In this document: piece after piece, positions 43,401-49,085 of the stretch | Layout: each line of letters starts with the position of its first letter | Position numbering within the stretch: the first letter of the stretch is position 1 | Assembly: GCA_029204225.1 (NCBI GenBank) | Contig: CM055104.1 | Coordinates: 24,381,285 to 24,445,284 of the forward strand | Reading direction: 5' to 3' | DNA: 64,000 bases | Source: Diphasiastrum complanatum | Lineage: Eukaryota > Streptophyta > Lycopodiopsida > Lycopodiales > Lycopodiaceae | The notes under the pieces: model-generated | Told to the model about the DNA's origin: nothing | The model's input: only the letters and a program-made list of their open reading frames with translations | The model's database searches: none | Program-made: the position numbers and the translations under genes

Positions 43401-44257
43401 AACTCCAACTTATAGGTACATCTTTGGGCATGTATTCTTAGTGCATAAGTTTGATGAATATAATCTTATTCCGATCAATGCCCTTTGCTATATAGGGGCA
43501 TCTCGGGAACATGACTGATGCCAGTCGAATAGCTCTTAGGATATGCTTGGAATTCCCTTACTTGCCTTGTATCTATTGTGGATAGATGATCTTCTTATCC
43601 TCGACTTTGATGTCCTGTGAGTCCAAATCTAGACATTAGCGCTTTCATCAGCCTAGTATATATGACATGATAGTCTATCATTTTTCAGAGATGATACTGT
43701 ATGTATGTCCTTCGAATGAATGAATACTCATTATTTTTGCACCTGATGACTATTTATTTTAAAGTTTTTGCTCATTGTCTAATATCTATCATTACTATAA
43801 GCTTTTAGGCCCCATCAAAATATCAATCTTGATAGCCCGCTTATCTGTCTTCACAATCGATGGTGGTACCATTGGTTACTTTGTATTCTCATAATGTATT
43901 GTTCGATCACTATTAAGATTATTTGCTGGCGTAGAAAACTCCGAGGGAAAGGGAGTGTGTGACAATTTTTTCCTCTATTTCTAAGCTTCCATCTTGACTT
44001 CCGTCTGTAATGCAGATTCAGATAGTTCTTCTACATTGCCTTCAGAAGCTCATAATCACCAGTCTGCTAAGGGCAAGGTTTCAGGCATTACTGTGCTTTT
44101 GATCTTCTTTGGTGTCCTCCTCATATCGGCTGTTGGGACCGTAGCTTATATATTGTGGCGAAAGAAACTAAGGGAAGAGCAGCATGCTCGTTTCATACGA
44201 ATGTTCGAAGATGATGAGGATTTTGATGCTGAGTTCGGGTTCAAAAGCGAATTGTAA
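16714..44257 (+). CDS. Host gene: single-pass membrane protein of unknown function, 4 exons, 234 aa
   Basis: Join 16714-16804, 31992-32167, 32430-32625 and 44016-44257 (705 nt with stop). All introns are GT-AG, and phases 1, 0 and 1 match at every junction, giving 234 residues without a stop. Residues 1-30 look like a signal peptide (hydrophobic core [13 protein letters not shown]). Residues 31-177 form a lumenal or extracellular region with Cys 62, 99, 102, 122, 148 and 151, including CKRC and CSKC pairs, and one N-A-S sequon at 143. Residues 178-202 are a transmembrane helix, then R-K-K and an acidic tail ([12 protein letters not shown]). The ATG is the first in frame. I recall similar plant-wide proteins annotated only as transmembrane protein; function is unknown. 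Introns 1 (15.2 kb) and 3 (11.4 kb) are filled with retrotransposons, while intron 2 is 262 bp. The intact frame argues that the gene is functional. Confidence 0.85.
16805..18379 (+). other. Intron 1, first part: no element recognised
   Basis: Begins with donor GTATGT. Contains a TTCCTCC tandem run (about 17215-17242) and T-rich tracts, but no transposon protein or LTR that I can name. Confidence 0.4.
18380..19048 (-). repeat. 3' LTR of gypsy F (lower end uncertain)
   Basis: On the minus strand the LTR begins TGTTATGTACC at 19048, directly after a polypurine tract (G-run then AAA, 19049-19059). A TATA box CCTATATAGTGG lies near 18896-18886. GC-rich LTR sequence continues to about 18400, but I cannot fix the end and see no 5' copy. 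The open frames here on both strands are not recognisable proteins. Confidence 0.6.
19074..19345 (-). pseudogene. Gypsy F chromodomain
   Basis: Minus frame: [20 protein letters not shown] linker, then [39 protein letters not shown] and RLRFPGFFP, a full chromodomain ending just before the polypurine tract. The aromatic-cage and W-K-G positions are conserved. Confidence 0.85.
19506..20561 (-). pseudogene. Gypsy F integrase
   Basis: 351-codon minus frame with the zinc-binding [17 protein letters not shown]...KCEQCQ (H2C2), then the core [20 protein letters not shown] (first Asp), [13 protein letters not shown] (second Asp) and [14 protein letters not shown] (Glu region), followed by the [16 protein letters not shown] block. 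Integrase joins the cDNA to chromosomal DNA in the nucleus. The C-terminal SH3-like part continues in another frame (19645-19361). Catalytic residues look intact, but the polyprotein frame is broken. Confidence 0.88.
20568..21119 (-). pseudogene. Gypsy F RNase H
   Basis: Minus frame: [20 protein letters not shown], then [20 protein letters not shown] (first Asp), [20 protein letters not shown] (Glu) and [13 protein letters not shown] (Asp), ending [16 protein letters not shown]. This is the RNase H-like domain that degrades template RNA. It begins with a lysine-rich stretch unlike typical RT-RNase H connectors, suggesting a local frameshift. Confidence 0.85.
21124..22037 (-). pseudogene. Gypsy F reverse transcriptase (three frames)
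   Basis: Split over 22037-21750, 21835-21518 and 21438-21124. Visible blocks: [70 protein letters not shown] and [19 protein letters not shown] with the catalytic DD, then [20 protein letters not shown]. At least two frameshifts make it inactive. Confidence 0.85.
22131..22610 (-). pseudogene. Gypsy F aspartic protease region
   Basis: Minus frame: [20 protein letters not shown], where the usual catalytic D-S/T-G reads Y-D-G-S-T, then [10 protein letters not shown] near the end of the fold. Short retropepsin-like domain between gag and reverse transcriptase. Confidence 0.7.
22607..23643 (-). pseudogene. Gypsy F gag with zinc knuckle
   Basis: Two minus frames (23643-23050 and 23071-22607). The first carries the gag core ([40 protein letters not shown]). 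A tandem duplication repeats [20 protein letters not shown]. The second ends with the CCHC knuckle [15 protein letters not shown] frameshift at about 23060 separates them. Confidence 0.82.
23644..24607. other. Unassigned DNA between gypsy F and the copia LTR
   Basis: Expected location of the gypsy F 5' LTR, but no TGTTATG start, TATA match or TGGTATCAG primer site is seen. C-rich and G-rich stretches occur (poly-C near 24547-24562). No gene is recognised. Confidence 0.35.
24608..25141 (+). repeat. LTR-like segment (solo or truncated copia LTR)
   Basis: Bounded by TGTAGAAACC and ...TTTCCTACA, with TATA box ACTATATATATGTG at about 24962 and a tandem-repeat block just upstream of it. It abuts copia G coding sequence with no primer site or gag between, and does not match the 3' LTR of copia G, so it belongs to another element. 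Boundaries are tentative. Confidence 0.45.
24853..24956. repeat. 23-bp tandem repeat, about 4.5 copies
   Basis: Units of the form GTTGGATAGCCAATAGTCAA-GTA repeat with a few substitutions, ending just before the TATA box of the LTR-like segment. Position suggests LTR enhancer repeats. Confidence 0.85.
25146..25739 (+). pseudogene. Copia G integrase C-terminal region
   Basis: The frame starts [20 protein letters not shown], then [51 protein letters not shown] and a charged linker ending RRSQRQAQ. This is the integrase C-terminal and linker segment; the catalytic core is missing upstream. Confidence 0.85.
25740..26600 (+). pseudogene. Copia G reverse transcriptase start fused to RNase H
   Basis: [20 protein letters not shown] and [20 protein letters not shown] (with a frameshift at about 25925) begin reverse transcriptase. 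After GYVQKEG the text continues directly in [71 protein letters not shown] and [20 protein letters not shown], which is RNase H. The catalytic FVDD block is deleted. One internal stop lies in W-C-S-K-K-stop. Confidence 0.82.
26608..26962 (+). repeat. 3' LTR of copia G (355 bp)
   Basis: Starts TGTTGAAATA directly after the polypurine tract and ends ...TTTGTCA. The end is set by comparison with a reverse copy at 33816-33937: similarity stops exactly after TTGTCA on both, giving canonical TG...CA ends. Confidence 0.8.
27049..27301. mobile_element. MITE-like element with GGTTCGAA palindromes (candidate)
   Basis: Both ends are packed with GGTTCGAA motifs and palindromes, with an A/T-rich core and a CCCCAAAAAGGGCC stretch, the same architecture as the MITE at 45770-46166. 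Weak terminal inverted repeats (CAGTGGCACGAAC against CAAGGTTACCAAC). I could not find a target duplication, so the ends are approximate. Confidence 0.45.
27302..28564 (+). other. Interior of a non-autonomous LTR element (candidate)
   Basis: No recognisable protein, but the text leads into the polypurine tract AAGGGGGAG (28556-28564) and an LTR start. A second G/A-rich block (GAGGGGGAGTATCAG near 27717) resembles the ends of copia internal regions. Fits a coding-free LTR derivative; no 5' LTR identified. Confidence 0.35.
28565..28986 (+). repeat. Probable 3' LTR of the non-autonomous element
   Basis: Begins TGTTACAGTTTACATTATTA after the polypurine tract and contains a TATA-like CCATATATAGAG near 28760. 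An end at ...TTCTAACA (28986) is plausible but unproven. Confidence 0.5.
28987..29690. other. Intron 1, unassigned
   Basis: A minus-strand frame at 29571-29365 encodes an acidic, Ser-rich peptide ([18 protein letters not shown]). This could be the tail of a decayed transposase or another gene, but it has no recognisable domain. Confidence 0.3.
29691..29984. repeat. 147-bp tandem duplication containing a MITE end
   Basis: Copy 1 (29691-29837) and copy 2 (29838-29984) start with the same ATTAGAGTTAGCTATTTGTG and differ at only a few bases. Each contains the 5-prime end of the C-A-T-A-G-starting MITE; only copy 2 continues into the whole element. Confidence 0.9.
29937..30066 (+). mobile_element. 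130-bp hAT-like MITE in intron 1
   Basis: Left end CATAGTTGCCCATTCCGG and right end ...CGGAATTGGTTTGTAAG are imperfect inverted repeats. Flanking 8-mers TATGTAAC (29929-29936) and AATGTAAC (30067-30074) match at 7 of 8, a target duplication of hAT size. TTCCG/CGGAA motifs are repeated in the subterminal regions. No coding capacity. Confidence 0.75.
30075..31991 (+). other. Intron 1, last part, unassigned
   Basis: AT-rich DNA ending in the T-rich tract and acceptor of exon 2. The part at about 31540-31830 has a different texture (GGCATCGGGAAAGAAAAAGC; CCGTCTGGGCACAAGAAGAG) that might be organelle-derived, but I cannot align it. No transposon protein is visible. Confidence 0.35.
31992..32167 (+). 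other. Host gene exon 2
   Basis: Acceptor TTTTTTTGCAG ends at 31991 and donor GTAAAT starts at 32168. Codes for [30 protein letters not shown] and [10 protein letters not shown] (residues 31-89). It is flanked upstream by a T-rich polypyrimidine tract. Confidence 0.88.
32168..32429 (+). other. Host intron 2 (262 bp)
   Basis: GTAAAT...TTTTTTACAG, T-rich, with no inserted element; the only compact intron of the gene. Confidence 0.85.
32430..32625 (+). other. Host gene exon 3 (cysteine-rich)
   Basis: Acceptor TTTTTTACAG ends at 32429 and donor GTATGT starts at 32626. Codes for [31 protein letters not shown] and [16 protein letters not shown] (residues 90-154), ending in phase 1. It holds five of the six ectodomain cysteines and the N-A-S sequon. 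Confidence 0.88.
32626..33815 (+). other. Intron 3, first part, no element recognised
   Basis: Begins GTATGT, T-rich. Short frames on both strands show no known domain. Two similar phrases (TAGATTTACTCATTTTTGT near 33268 and TAGATTCATTTATTCTTTTG near 33370) suggest an old local duplication of about 100 bp. Confidence 0.35.
33816..33937 (-). repeat. Reverse-oriented partial LTR of the copia G family
   Basis: The reverse complement matches 26841-26962 (the last 122 bp of the copia G LTR) over its full length without net indels, with roughly nine mismatches by eye. It ends at the same TTGTCA. The rest of the LTR is absent. Confidence 0.88.
34226..34259. repeat. (CA)17 microsatellite
   Basis: Uninterrupted CA run in intron 3. 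A CT-rich tract (34389-34434) lies nearby. Confidence 0.95.
34738..34833. repeat. 96-bp imperfect inverted repeat
   Basis: Begins GTCTTCAA and ends TTGAAGAC, with CGAAACGTGTTT/CGAAACACGTTT arms inside; it could fold into a hairpin. No target duplication is visible. It resembles the motif-rich ends of the nearby MITEs. Confidence 0.6.
34852..35040. repeat. 101-bp tandem duplication
   Basis: AGACTCTAAAGATGATGATG starts at 34852 and again at 34953; the copies differ at a few bases and the second is slightly truncated. Confidence 0.88.
35085..35430 (-). pseudogene. Copia RNase H remnant, minus strand
   Basis: The minus strand reads [60 protein letters not shown] and [16 protein letters not shown], a copia RNase H related to that of copia G. 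Both sides are truncated; the upstream side joins a gypsy chromodomain fragment at about 35430. Confidence 0.82.
35431..35480 (-). pseudogene. Chromodomain start of the older gypsy L0, split off by insertion
   Basis: The minus strand reads [18 protein letters not shown], the beginning of a chromodomain. It continues the text that ends [14 protein letters not shown] at 39418 on the far side of the inserted gypsy, confirming that one older element was split. Confidence 0.7.
35481..35838 (+). repeat. 5' LTR of gypsy L1 (358 bp)
   Basis: TGTTACGAGC...CTATTACA. TATA-like CTCTATATCAGGG near 35764. It contains about 140 bp that the 3' LTR lacks. Confidence 0.93.
35840..35853 (+). other. Primer binding site of gypsy L1
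   Basis: TGGTATCAGCAAGG, one base after the LTR; initiator-Met tRNA type with a diverged 3' half. Confidence 0.75.
36013..36653 (+). pseudogene. Gypsy L1 protease and N-terminal reverse transcriptase
   Basis: Frame includes [20 protein letters not shown] and [16 protein letters not shown], where the protease D-S/T-G reads D-D-G-A-T. It then enters reverse transcriptase: [40 protein letters not shown] and [20 protein letters not shown], ending in a frameshift at KIDLRSS near 36600. The open frame begins inside the LTR at 35808; the first 70 codons are leader and fragmentary gag, so gag proper is lost. Confidence 0.85.
36673..37134 (+). pseudogene. Gypsy L1 reverse transcriptase, catalytic part
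   Basis: [20 protein letters not shown], then [20 protein letters not shown] with the catalytic [22 protein letters not shown] and [19 protein letters not shown]. It ends at a stop (37132-37134) in the connector before RNase H. Confidence 0.88.
37135..38008 (+). pseudogene. Gypsy L1 RNase H and linker
   Basis: After the stop, [17 protein letters not shown] (first Asp) continues, then another stop at 37264 and a short deletion. From 37274: [20 protein letters not shown] (Glu), [12 protein letters not shown] (Asp) and [17 protein letters not shown]. An acidic linker follows ([20 protein letters not shown]), leading to the integrase zinc region, which is frameshifted near 37920-38000. Confidence 0.85.
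38005..38817 (+). pseudogene. Gypsy L1 integrase
   Basis: Begins within the zinc-binding part ([20 protein letters not shown]) and has the core [20 protein letters not shown] (first Asp), [13 protein letters not shown] (second Asp) and [20 protein letters not shown] (Glu), then [16 protein letters not shown]. It ends at a frameshift stop at 38815 in the LKSGV-KLSPRY segment. Catalytic residues appear intact. Confidence 0.9.
38814..39188 (+). pseudogene. Gypsy L1 integrase C-terminus and chromodomain
   Basis: [40 protein letters not shown], then the chromodomain [36 protein letters not shown] and LRKIFPDFV. The stop at 39186 is followed immediately by the polypurine tract. Confidence 0.9.
39200..39417 (+). 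repeat. 3' LTR of gypsy L1 (218 bp, internally deleted)
   Basis: Same start and end as the 5' LTR but lacks an internal block of about 140 bp, between the AGTAGTGT and CCTCACACTGGGC segments of the 5' LTR. The remaining parts are almost identical. Confidence 0.92.
39637..40005 (-). pseudogene. Gypsy L0 integrase C-terminal half
   Basis: The minus strand reads a degraded DGQTEQTN block (as W-D-G-Q-I-E-Q-T-K), [36 protein letters not shown] and LMYG, the segment following the core in gypsy integrases. It contains stops. Confidence 0.75.
40006..40590 (+). pseudogene. Gypsy L0 integrase core, inverted block
   Basis: The + strand reads a CKCGQC-type zinc end, [29 protein letters not shown] (interrupted by the MITE), [29 protein letters not shown] and EKLETTLG-stop-LDHES. 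It stops exactly where the minus-strand C-terminal half begins (D-G-Q), so this is a local inversion of about 0.58 kb inside one element. Confidence 0.8.
40225..40406. mobile_element. 182-bp hAT-like MITE
   Basis: Flanked by perfect 8-bp duplications ATCCCAAC (40217-40224 and 40407-40414). Terminal inverted repeats CTTAGAAGCCCGTTCCG and CTTAGTTGCCCATTCCG (reverse of the right end). Removing it restores the integrase FIPTK reading. Core is A/T-rich with TTAATTATTTTAATTA. No coding capacity. Confidence 0.92.
40695..41510 (-). pseudogene. Gypsy L0 reverse transcriptase end and RNase H
   Basis: The minus strand reads [17 protein letters not shown] (about 41500-41450, catalytic DD), then [20 protein letters not shown] and [14 protein letters not shown]. 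RNase H begins [20 protein letters not shown] (first Asp) but is truncated after FESKQLE. A near-duplicate of about 65 bp (GTAGTATTGGTGTTGTAGAC at 41069 and 41122) interrupts the connector. Confidence 0.8.
41511..42164. other. Intron 3, unassigned
   Basis: No coding block or boundary recognised. It includes a CGTCGACGTATCCC segment of higher GC and a GAGCTCCTTTGAGAGGAGGG stretch that may belong to an old LTR. Confidence 0.3.
42165..42850. mobile_element. Candidate non-autonomous DNA element with GATCCGGAA motifs
   Basis: Left side carries repeated GATCCGGAAT/GGATCACG motifs (42175-42225); right side has CGGATCGC, GGATCGCGATCC and GCTGCAACATT (42778-42830). Motif-rich, partly complementary ends around an A/T-rich middle mimic the other MITEs. 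Terminal repeats are weak and no target duplication was found. Confidence 0.35.
42370..42500. repeat. 68-bp tandem duplication
   Basis: AAATGAAATTACATGTAACC at 42370 recurs as AAATGAAATTACATGTATCC at 42438, each followed by ATATTGAACAGCAAAC. About 1.9 copies. Confidence 0.88.
42851..44015 (+). other. Intron 3, last part
   Basis: No transposon protein is visible. Ends with the TAATGCAG acceptor of exon 4. A GAAAACTCCGAGGGAAAGGG stretch near 43936 resembles the G-rich end of a copia internal region, but no LTR follows. Confidence 0.4.
44016..44257 (+). other. Host gene exon 4 (transmembrane helix and tail)
   Basis: Acceptor TAATGCAG ends at 44015. The split codon A|AT gives Asn. Codes for a Ser/His-rich stalk, helix [20 protein letters not shown], then W-R-K-K-L-R-E-E and the acidic C-terminus, with TAA at 44255-44257. 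Confidence 0.88.
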
Positions 44258-45769
44258 ATCTCTAGGTAGTAACTGGAATATGGAAGAACGCATGATCGCA
44301 AATATTTTATGACCTATCAGTGCAAAGACATGGTGTTTGGTTGAGCAACTTCATGAGTTGTCTGATGCCTAATGCCCACTTTATTTTGACATCTGTCGAT
44401 GGGAGGAGTGAGATGTGGCATTCCAGATTTCCATTCACTTCAAATTCTGAATCAGTGCAGAAAATACCATTTGGGAACTTCAGAAAATGGCTTTGTGCAT
44501 GCTTACAAGATTCATAAGCCTACAGTATTCCCTTTCTGGTGGCTCGACATGCTACTTGAAGCTCATAGTTTCAATTTCTGGTTCTGAATCAGACAACCAT
44601 GTGAGTACTTCTGGTACCATTTTTTTTGCCTTTTAAGCTTATTACTGTGCAAAGCTGTGCCGCGGGATTACACTGAACTGAACTCACATTGGCAGACTCC
44701 GCTACATAATGGAAGTGATTACTGTAGCTAGGATCATGGTGTAAATTTGAGATATAAAATCTGTTCATTTGATCAAACGTTGTCTCAAGTCATCTCTTGA
44801 GACCTCGTAGCCCTTCCTATCATTGTTGTTTCTTTTTGACATTGTAGCAGTTTTTGGCATAAGTCACCTAGTAAAGTTTGATAGCTCAACTGTCATGCAA
44901 CGCCATGTACCTTAACAATAACACCACAGCAGCACAGAAATGGAAGAATAATGTGACTAAAAACAACAGACATCAAGAAATATTGTGGCATATTTCAGAC
45001 TTAATTCAGTTTCATTTGCACCATCCAAGTTTAACTTTGTGTTAGCAATTTGATACATTACAAATCAAAAGACAACTTCAAAGGAAGTGCTCAAAATTTT
45101 ATAGGATTTTTTTGTCTAAATAAGCTTCCAAATTTTTTTCCTCGGTTATTTTACAATCATACACTAATTCTCCATACGTGACGAATAAACATTGCTGGCT
45201 TTTTGGCTCCAGATAGCTGGTTTGCAGAATCTGTATTTACATTTAAGAGGACATATCATAAAGTGATTGGGTTTTGGCCTTGCTTTGCAAACTGCATTGT
45301 CTCATACAAGGCACTCTAGCTAATAATTGGCTGCAGATTGTTGGTTTGAATTTCACATGCATGCAAATTGAAGAGGACATGTCTTAGTTTGGTGGATTCT
45401 GCCTGTTTTGCAATCCAATGGACAATGTGTTTGATTAGTGATTTTTGCAGGTGTACCGTGGTTGATATTGGCGGTATATTGTGGGTCTGCATCCTTCACA
45501 TGCATATTCAGTCAAAACCCTACACATGCAGGCTATGAGAAGTATGCATGGCATCCATACGTGAACTTCAGAAATAAAGAAGTCAGTTTGATTGCAGATC
45601 ATTGTACTAGATGCACATCCACCAATCAGGACCTATGATGCATGAATCCCTTTCCTTGCTGGTCTTCTCTTTAAGTAGCCTGCTTTTCAACGTTGGTTTT
45701 CATTGTGTCTAAGGTTTAGATCGACCTTACTTTATTAGCTGTCTCTCTACTGTTTGTATGACTTCTGGG
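44258..45769 (+). other. 3'UTR and downstream flank of the host gene
   Basis: The first few hundred bases after the stop at 44257 are the presumed 3'UTR, but no convincing poly(A) signal can be singled out. Short frames (44320-44587, 45438-45638) have no known domain. Confidence 0.4.
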
Positions 45770-46166
45770 CATAGAACCCACGGTTCTCCTGAGAACCGTG
45801 GGGTGAACCATACCATGGTTCATGAACCGTGGTACGGTTCCTCTAATTAATCAATTAATTAATTAAGTAATTAATTTCCATTTTCCCCCCCAAAACCCCT
45901 CGAGGCCAAGGCATTTTTGGTCCTCATTTCACAGATTTCACAGATTTTTGGCGTTACACAGATTTCACAGATTCAAATGATTTCACAGATTTCACAGATT
46001 TTTTTGGCCTTGCTTTTGCATATATTTGGGCCATTTTTGGGGGTGGGAAACTAAAAAAAAATTAATTAATTAATTGGACGGTTCACCACGGTTCAGCCTT
46101 AAATTTTTGGTGAACTGTACGGTTCAGAGAACCGTGGTGAACCTTCCACGGTTCTCAAAATCTATG
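45770..46166. mobile_element. 397-bp hAT-like MITE with GGTTCTC palindromes
   Basis: Ends CATAGAACCCACGGTTCTC and CCACGGTTCTCAAAATCTATG, flanked by CTTCTGGG (45762-45769) and CCTCTGGG (46167-46174), 7 of 8 matching. Near-terminal palindromes CCACGGTTCTC/GAGAACCGTGG occur at both ends. The core has (TTAA)n-like inverted blocks and about seven ATTTCACAG units (45928-46005). No protein-coding capacity. Confidence 0.85.
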
Positions 46167-46174
46167 CCTCTGGG

Positions 46175-48449
46175 TATCATGGAATCAACCACCTTGAAAT
46201 TGTAAATTTCTCTCTAACATGCAGCTTACTTTCTGTGCCACTTATAATCATGAATATTTTCTTTTCACTACAACAAGAAGGCAAGGTTGAGTAAGTATCT
46301 TAACCAGTCACTGACGTTTGAGGGAACCCTTTTGAACAAACACGACCGATTTGGGAAATGATCTCTCCAAGGGTTTTTGATGTTGTGTACATCATTAAAC
46401 ACCACATGAGATGATACTTATTGCTATCCATTTATTGCAGTCCCTTCTAGCTCATTATATTGACCATTTCTATTAATCTTTGTCGATCGCTTATGTATAG
46501 TGAATTGATGATGTCTGCAAGTGGATTTTGATGTGTCTTATGTAGGTTTCTTATCAGTTCCAATGCCGTTGATAGAAACTGAGGAAACTATTAGCTTGGA
46601 GCAGGCTTTGAATGTATGTTTGGATATTTACCACTTTTACCACATTTGACAACATTTTCAGAGCTTTGATTTCCATCCAACATCCATTTACTCCCATGAA
46701 GGGCCATCAGGGTCTTCCTTAGCCAAAAAGATTGTGTGAAAATTTTAAAATGTAATTTGGCTATTTGATTTCTTCTCCAAGGGATGTGATGGGTTGTTTA
46801 TGAAAGGCTCCTTTGGGCTTTTCATAATTTGGCTAAAAAGATGGAGCCACATGGGTGAACAATTTTGCACAAGAAACTTCAGAGCAAATTGAGCAATTGA
46901 CACAGGATGGCATGCATTTTTTTTTTTTTTGGGGGTTCTTTCCTGTGAAAGAAAATGTGGCTACTAAGTAGTAACAAATTAGGCAAAAAAGAGATCGAGG
47001 ATTTCAAAGTGTAAAGGCAAAGCTTTCTATTTGACTTCCATAGAAAGCCTCAACACTTTGATGTGTAAATTGAAATACATGCAAAAATGGACGAAAAAGT
47101 GACTTGAAGCACTCTACGTTCTGGGTTATTCCAAATTCAGACAAAAACTTTTCTTGTCAAATCGGGAACCAGAAGCCATTGTTGATTTCGGGAAATAAAA
47201 TATTGCTTTTGTGTGAGAGGGGTGTTGGTCAAAAGGACGTGAGTCATAGCGCACACAAAATCAATATCTACGAAAAATAACAATAGTGGAAAAGGCTAGT
47301 ATTGCTTTTGTGCACATGCAGTGAGTGTAGTTGGTTTCAGAGAGTAAAGGAGGATCATGCACAGAAATGATATTTGCAAAAATTGAAAAAAAAATGCAAA
47401 AATAGATGATTGGGTTTTGTTCCATTTATGCTCTTCGTCCACATGTGCGCCTCATTCATTGAGAATTTCACACTTGCCGGAGACACATCAACCTTTGCTT
47501 TGTTTGTATGAGACACATGGCCGTTAATGATTGATCCGTACCGAGACACGTGTTGTGTCGTAGTTGGTCTATACTTTGACATGTGCGACGACCGTTGACC
47601 CACACATGCGAGCGACAAAGGTACATAAGGAGGATTCCCGAGGCCATTTCCACTCTTTTTTTTGTGTTACTTCCCTGATATCACTTCTGTGCGACCCTCG
47701 TTAACCCACTTAGTACCCCACTCTAATAGAAGTGGTACTACTCCATACATATTGCTTCTCTGCGACCATACTTTCTCTCCTTCGATTCTGATCTTGCTCT
47801 CGCACACAGAAGCTATATTGCCCTCTTGATTGTTGCCATGGAGAGGGTAAAGTAGACAAGGAGGGATTTCTTTACTCCCATAGCTAGACTGACTCCTCGT
47901 AGAACTTTATGTCCACCAAGGGGAGGCCAAAGAGCAAATAGAAGTAGGTGAGATTAGAAAATATCATATATTCACCTAGATTTTTATATGTCGAGCCCCA
48001 TTCTACTGCACTGTTCGCCAAATCACTAGAGAGGATCTAAGACAGAATGTCAGGTTTACACCTGGGGTACTATAGTGCCTTTAGGAGGTTGTTAAGGATT
48101 TTTAGAGCATTTTTTTTAGGATTCTTTTTTGCTTTCTATTCATGCTAAGTGAGTAACCATAATGTCCAAAGATTTTCAACTTTTGTATAGAATGAGGGAT
48201 ATATACTATAGACGACACAAGGGTGTAGGGTCGAAGATCTTGCGTAGTATAGCCCTCCCGCCTATCAACAAGGGTTAGATCACTGGATAGGTACCTAACT
48301 ATGCATAGATGCTAGTTTTAGTTAGTTTCCTACTTCCTCCTTAACTGTATTCACCACTAACACTACTCTCCCTTAACTCTACTCCTCTACTCTAACATTC
48401 ATCATGATTTGGATGAAGGAAAGGGATAGAAAAGGAGAGGAGGAGAGAA
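46175..48449. other. Unassigned region, possible LTR near 47.3-47.8 kb
   Basis: No transposon protein or host exon is recognised. 47400-47830 has higher GC with ACACGTGTTGTGTCG and CGACCATACTTTCTCTCC, an LTR-like texture, but no boundaries or primer site could be set. Confidence 0.3.
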
Positions 48450-49035
48450 GAGAAGAGAAAGAGAGAGAGATGAGATGGAGGTTAGCTCAAATGCTCAATG
48501 TCATTGCTTATGGAAAAACCTTAACTAGCATAAACAAAAAGCATGGGAAATGGAAGTAACAAGCAAACCACAACAATAGCATAAGCAAGAGTGATTAGCA
48601 AATGAGGATGCTTGAGCTCTCAAAATGATAGAGTCTCCTCCTCTCTATTAAGCACGAAAATAGTGTACAAATGGTGCCTTTTTATACAATGGGGAAGGCC
48701 CTTGCCCCTCAATCCTATTGGCTAATATTTACATTGATCCTATCCATTCATCTTGGACCCAACTTGATCCAAGGGTCCACAAAAAGTACATTGGAAATCA
48801 CAAGATTCATGTGAGTCCAAAATTGGACCCAACTCTAAAAAGTAAACTCTAAGTTTAGAATTGACTTTGGGCCTCAAGTTTTATTTTAATTACAAAGGGC
48901 CCAAGTCTATTATTTTATTTACAACTTCACTTGCGTGCTCATTGGGCCATGGGCTTATGCATGCAGGATGCCATGCCCTCGCAACACATTTTATTGGATG
49001 ATTTTATTTATTTACACTTTGTTGGGAATACCCCC
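48450..49035 (-). repeat. Probable 3' LTR of the minus-strand gypsy S
   Basis: On the minus strand a G-rich tract (ATTGGGGGTATTCCC, near 49040-49020) is followed by non-coding DNA with TATA box TATAAAAAG (near 48692). It sits immediately downstream of the element's ORFs. No second copy for comparison; ends approximate. Confidence 0.5.
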
Positions 49036-49085
49036 AATAAGACCCACGGCCTGAAGTAGTGCCGGTCCCTCGGCACTCTACCGGT

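Noticed and set aside
45438-45638. Possible extra 3' exon after exon 4 (VPWLILAVYCGSASF)
   Set aside because: Exon 4 already ends with a stop and a complete cytosolic tail; the frame has no linked acceptor needed by the gene.
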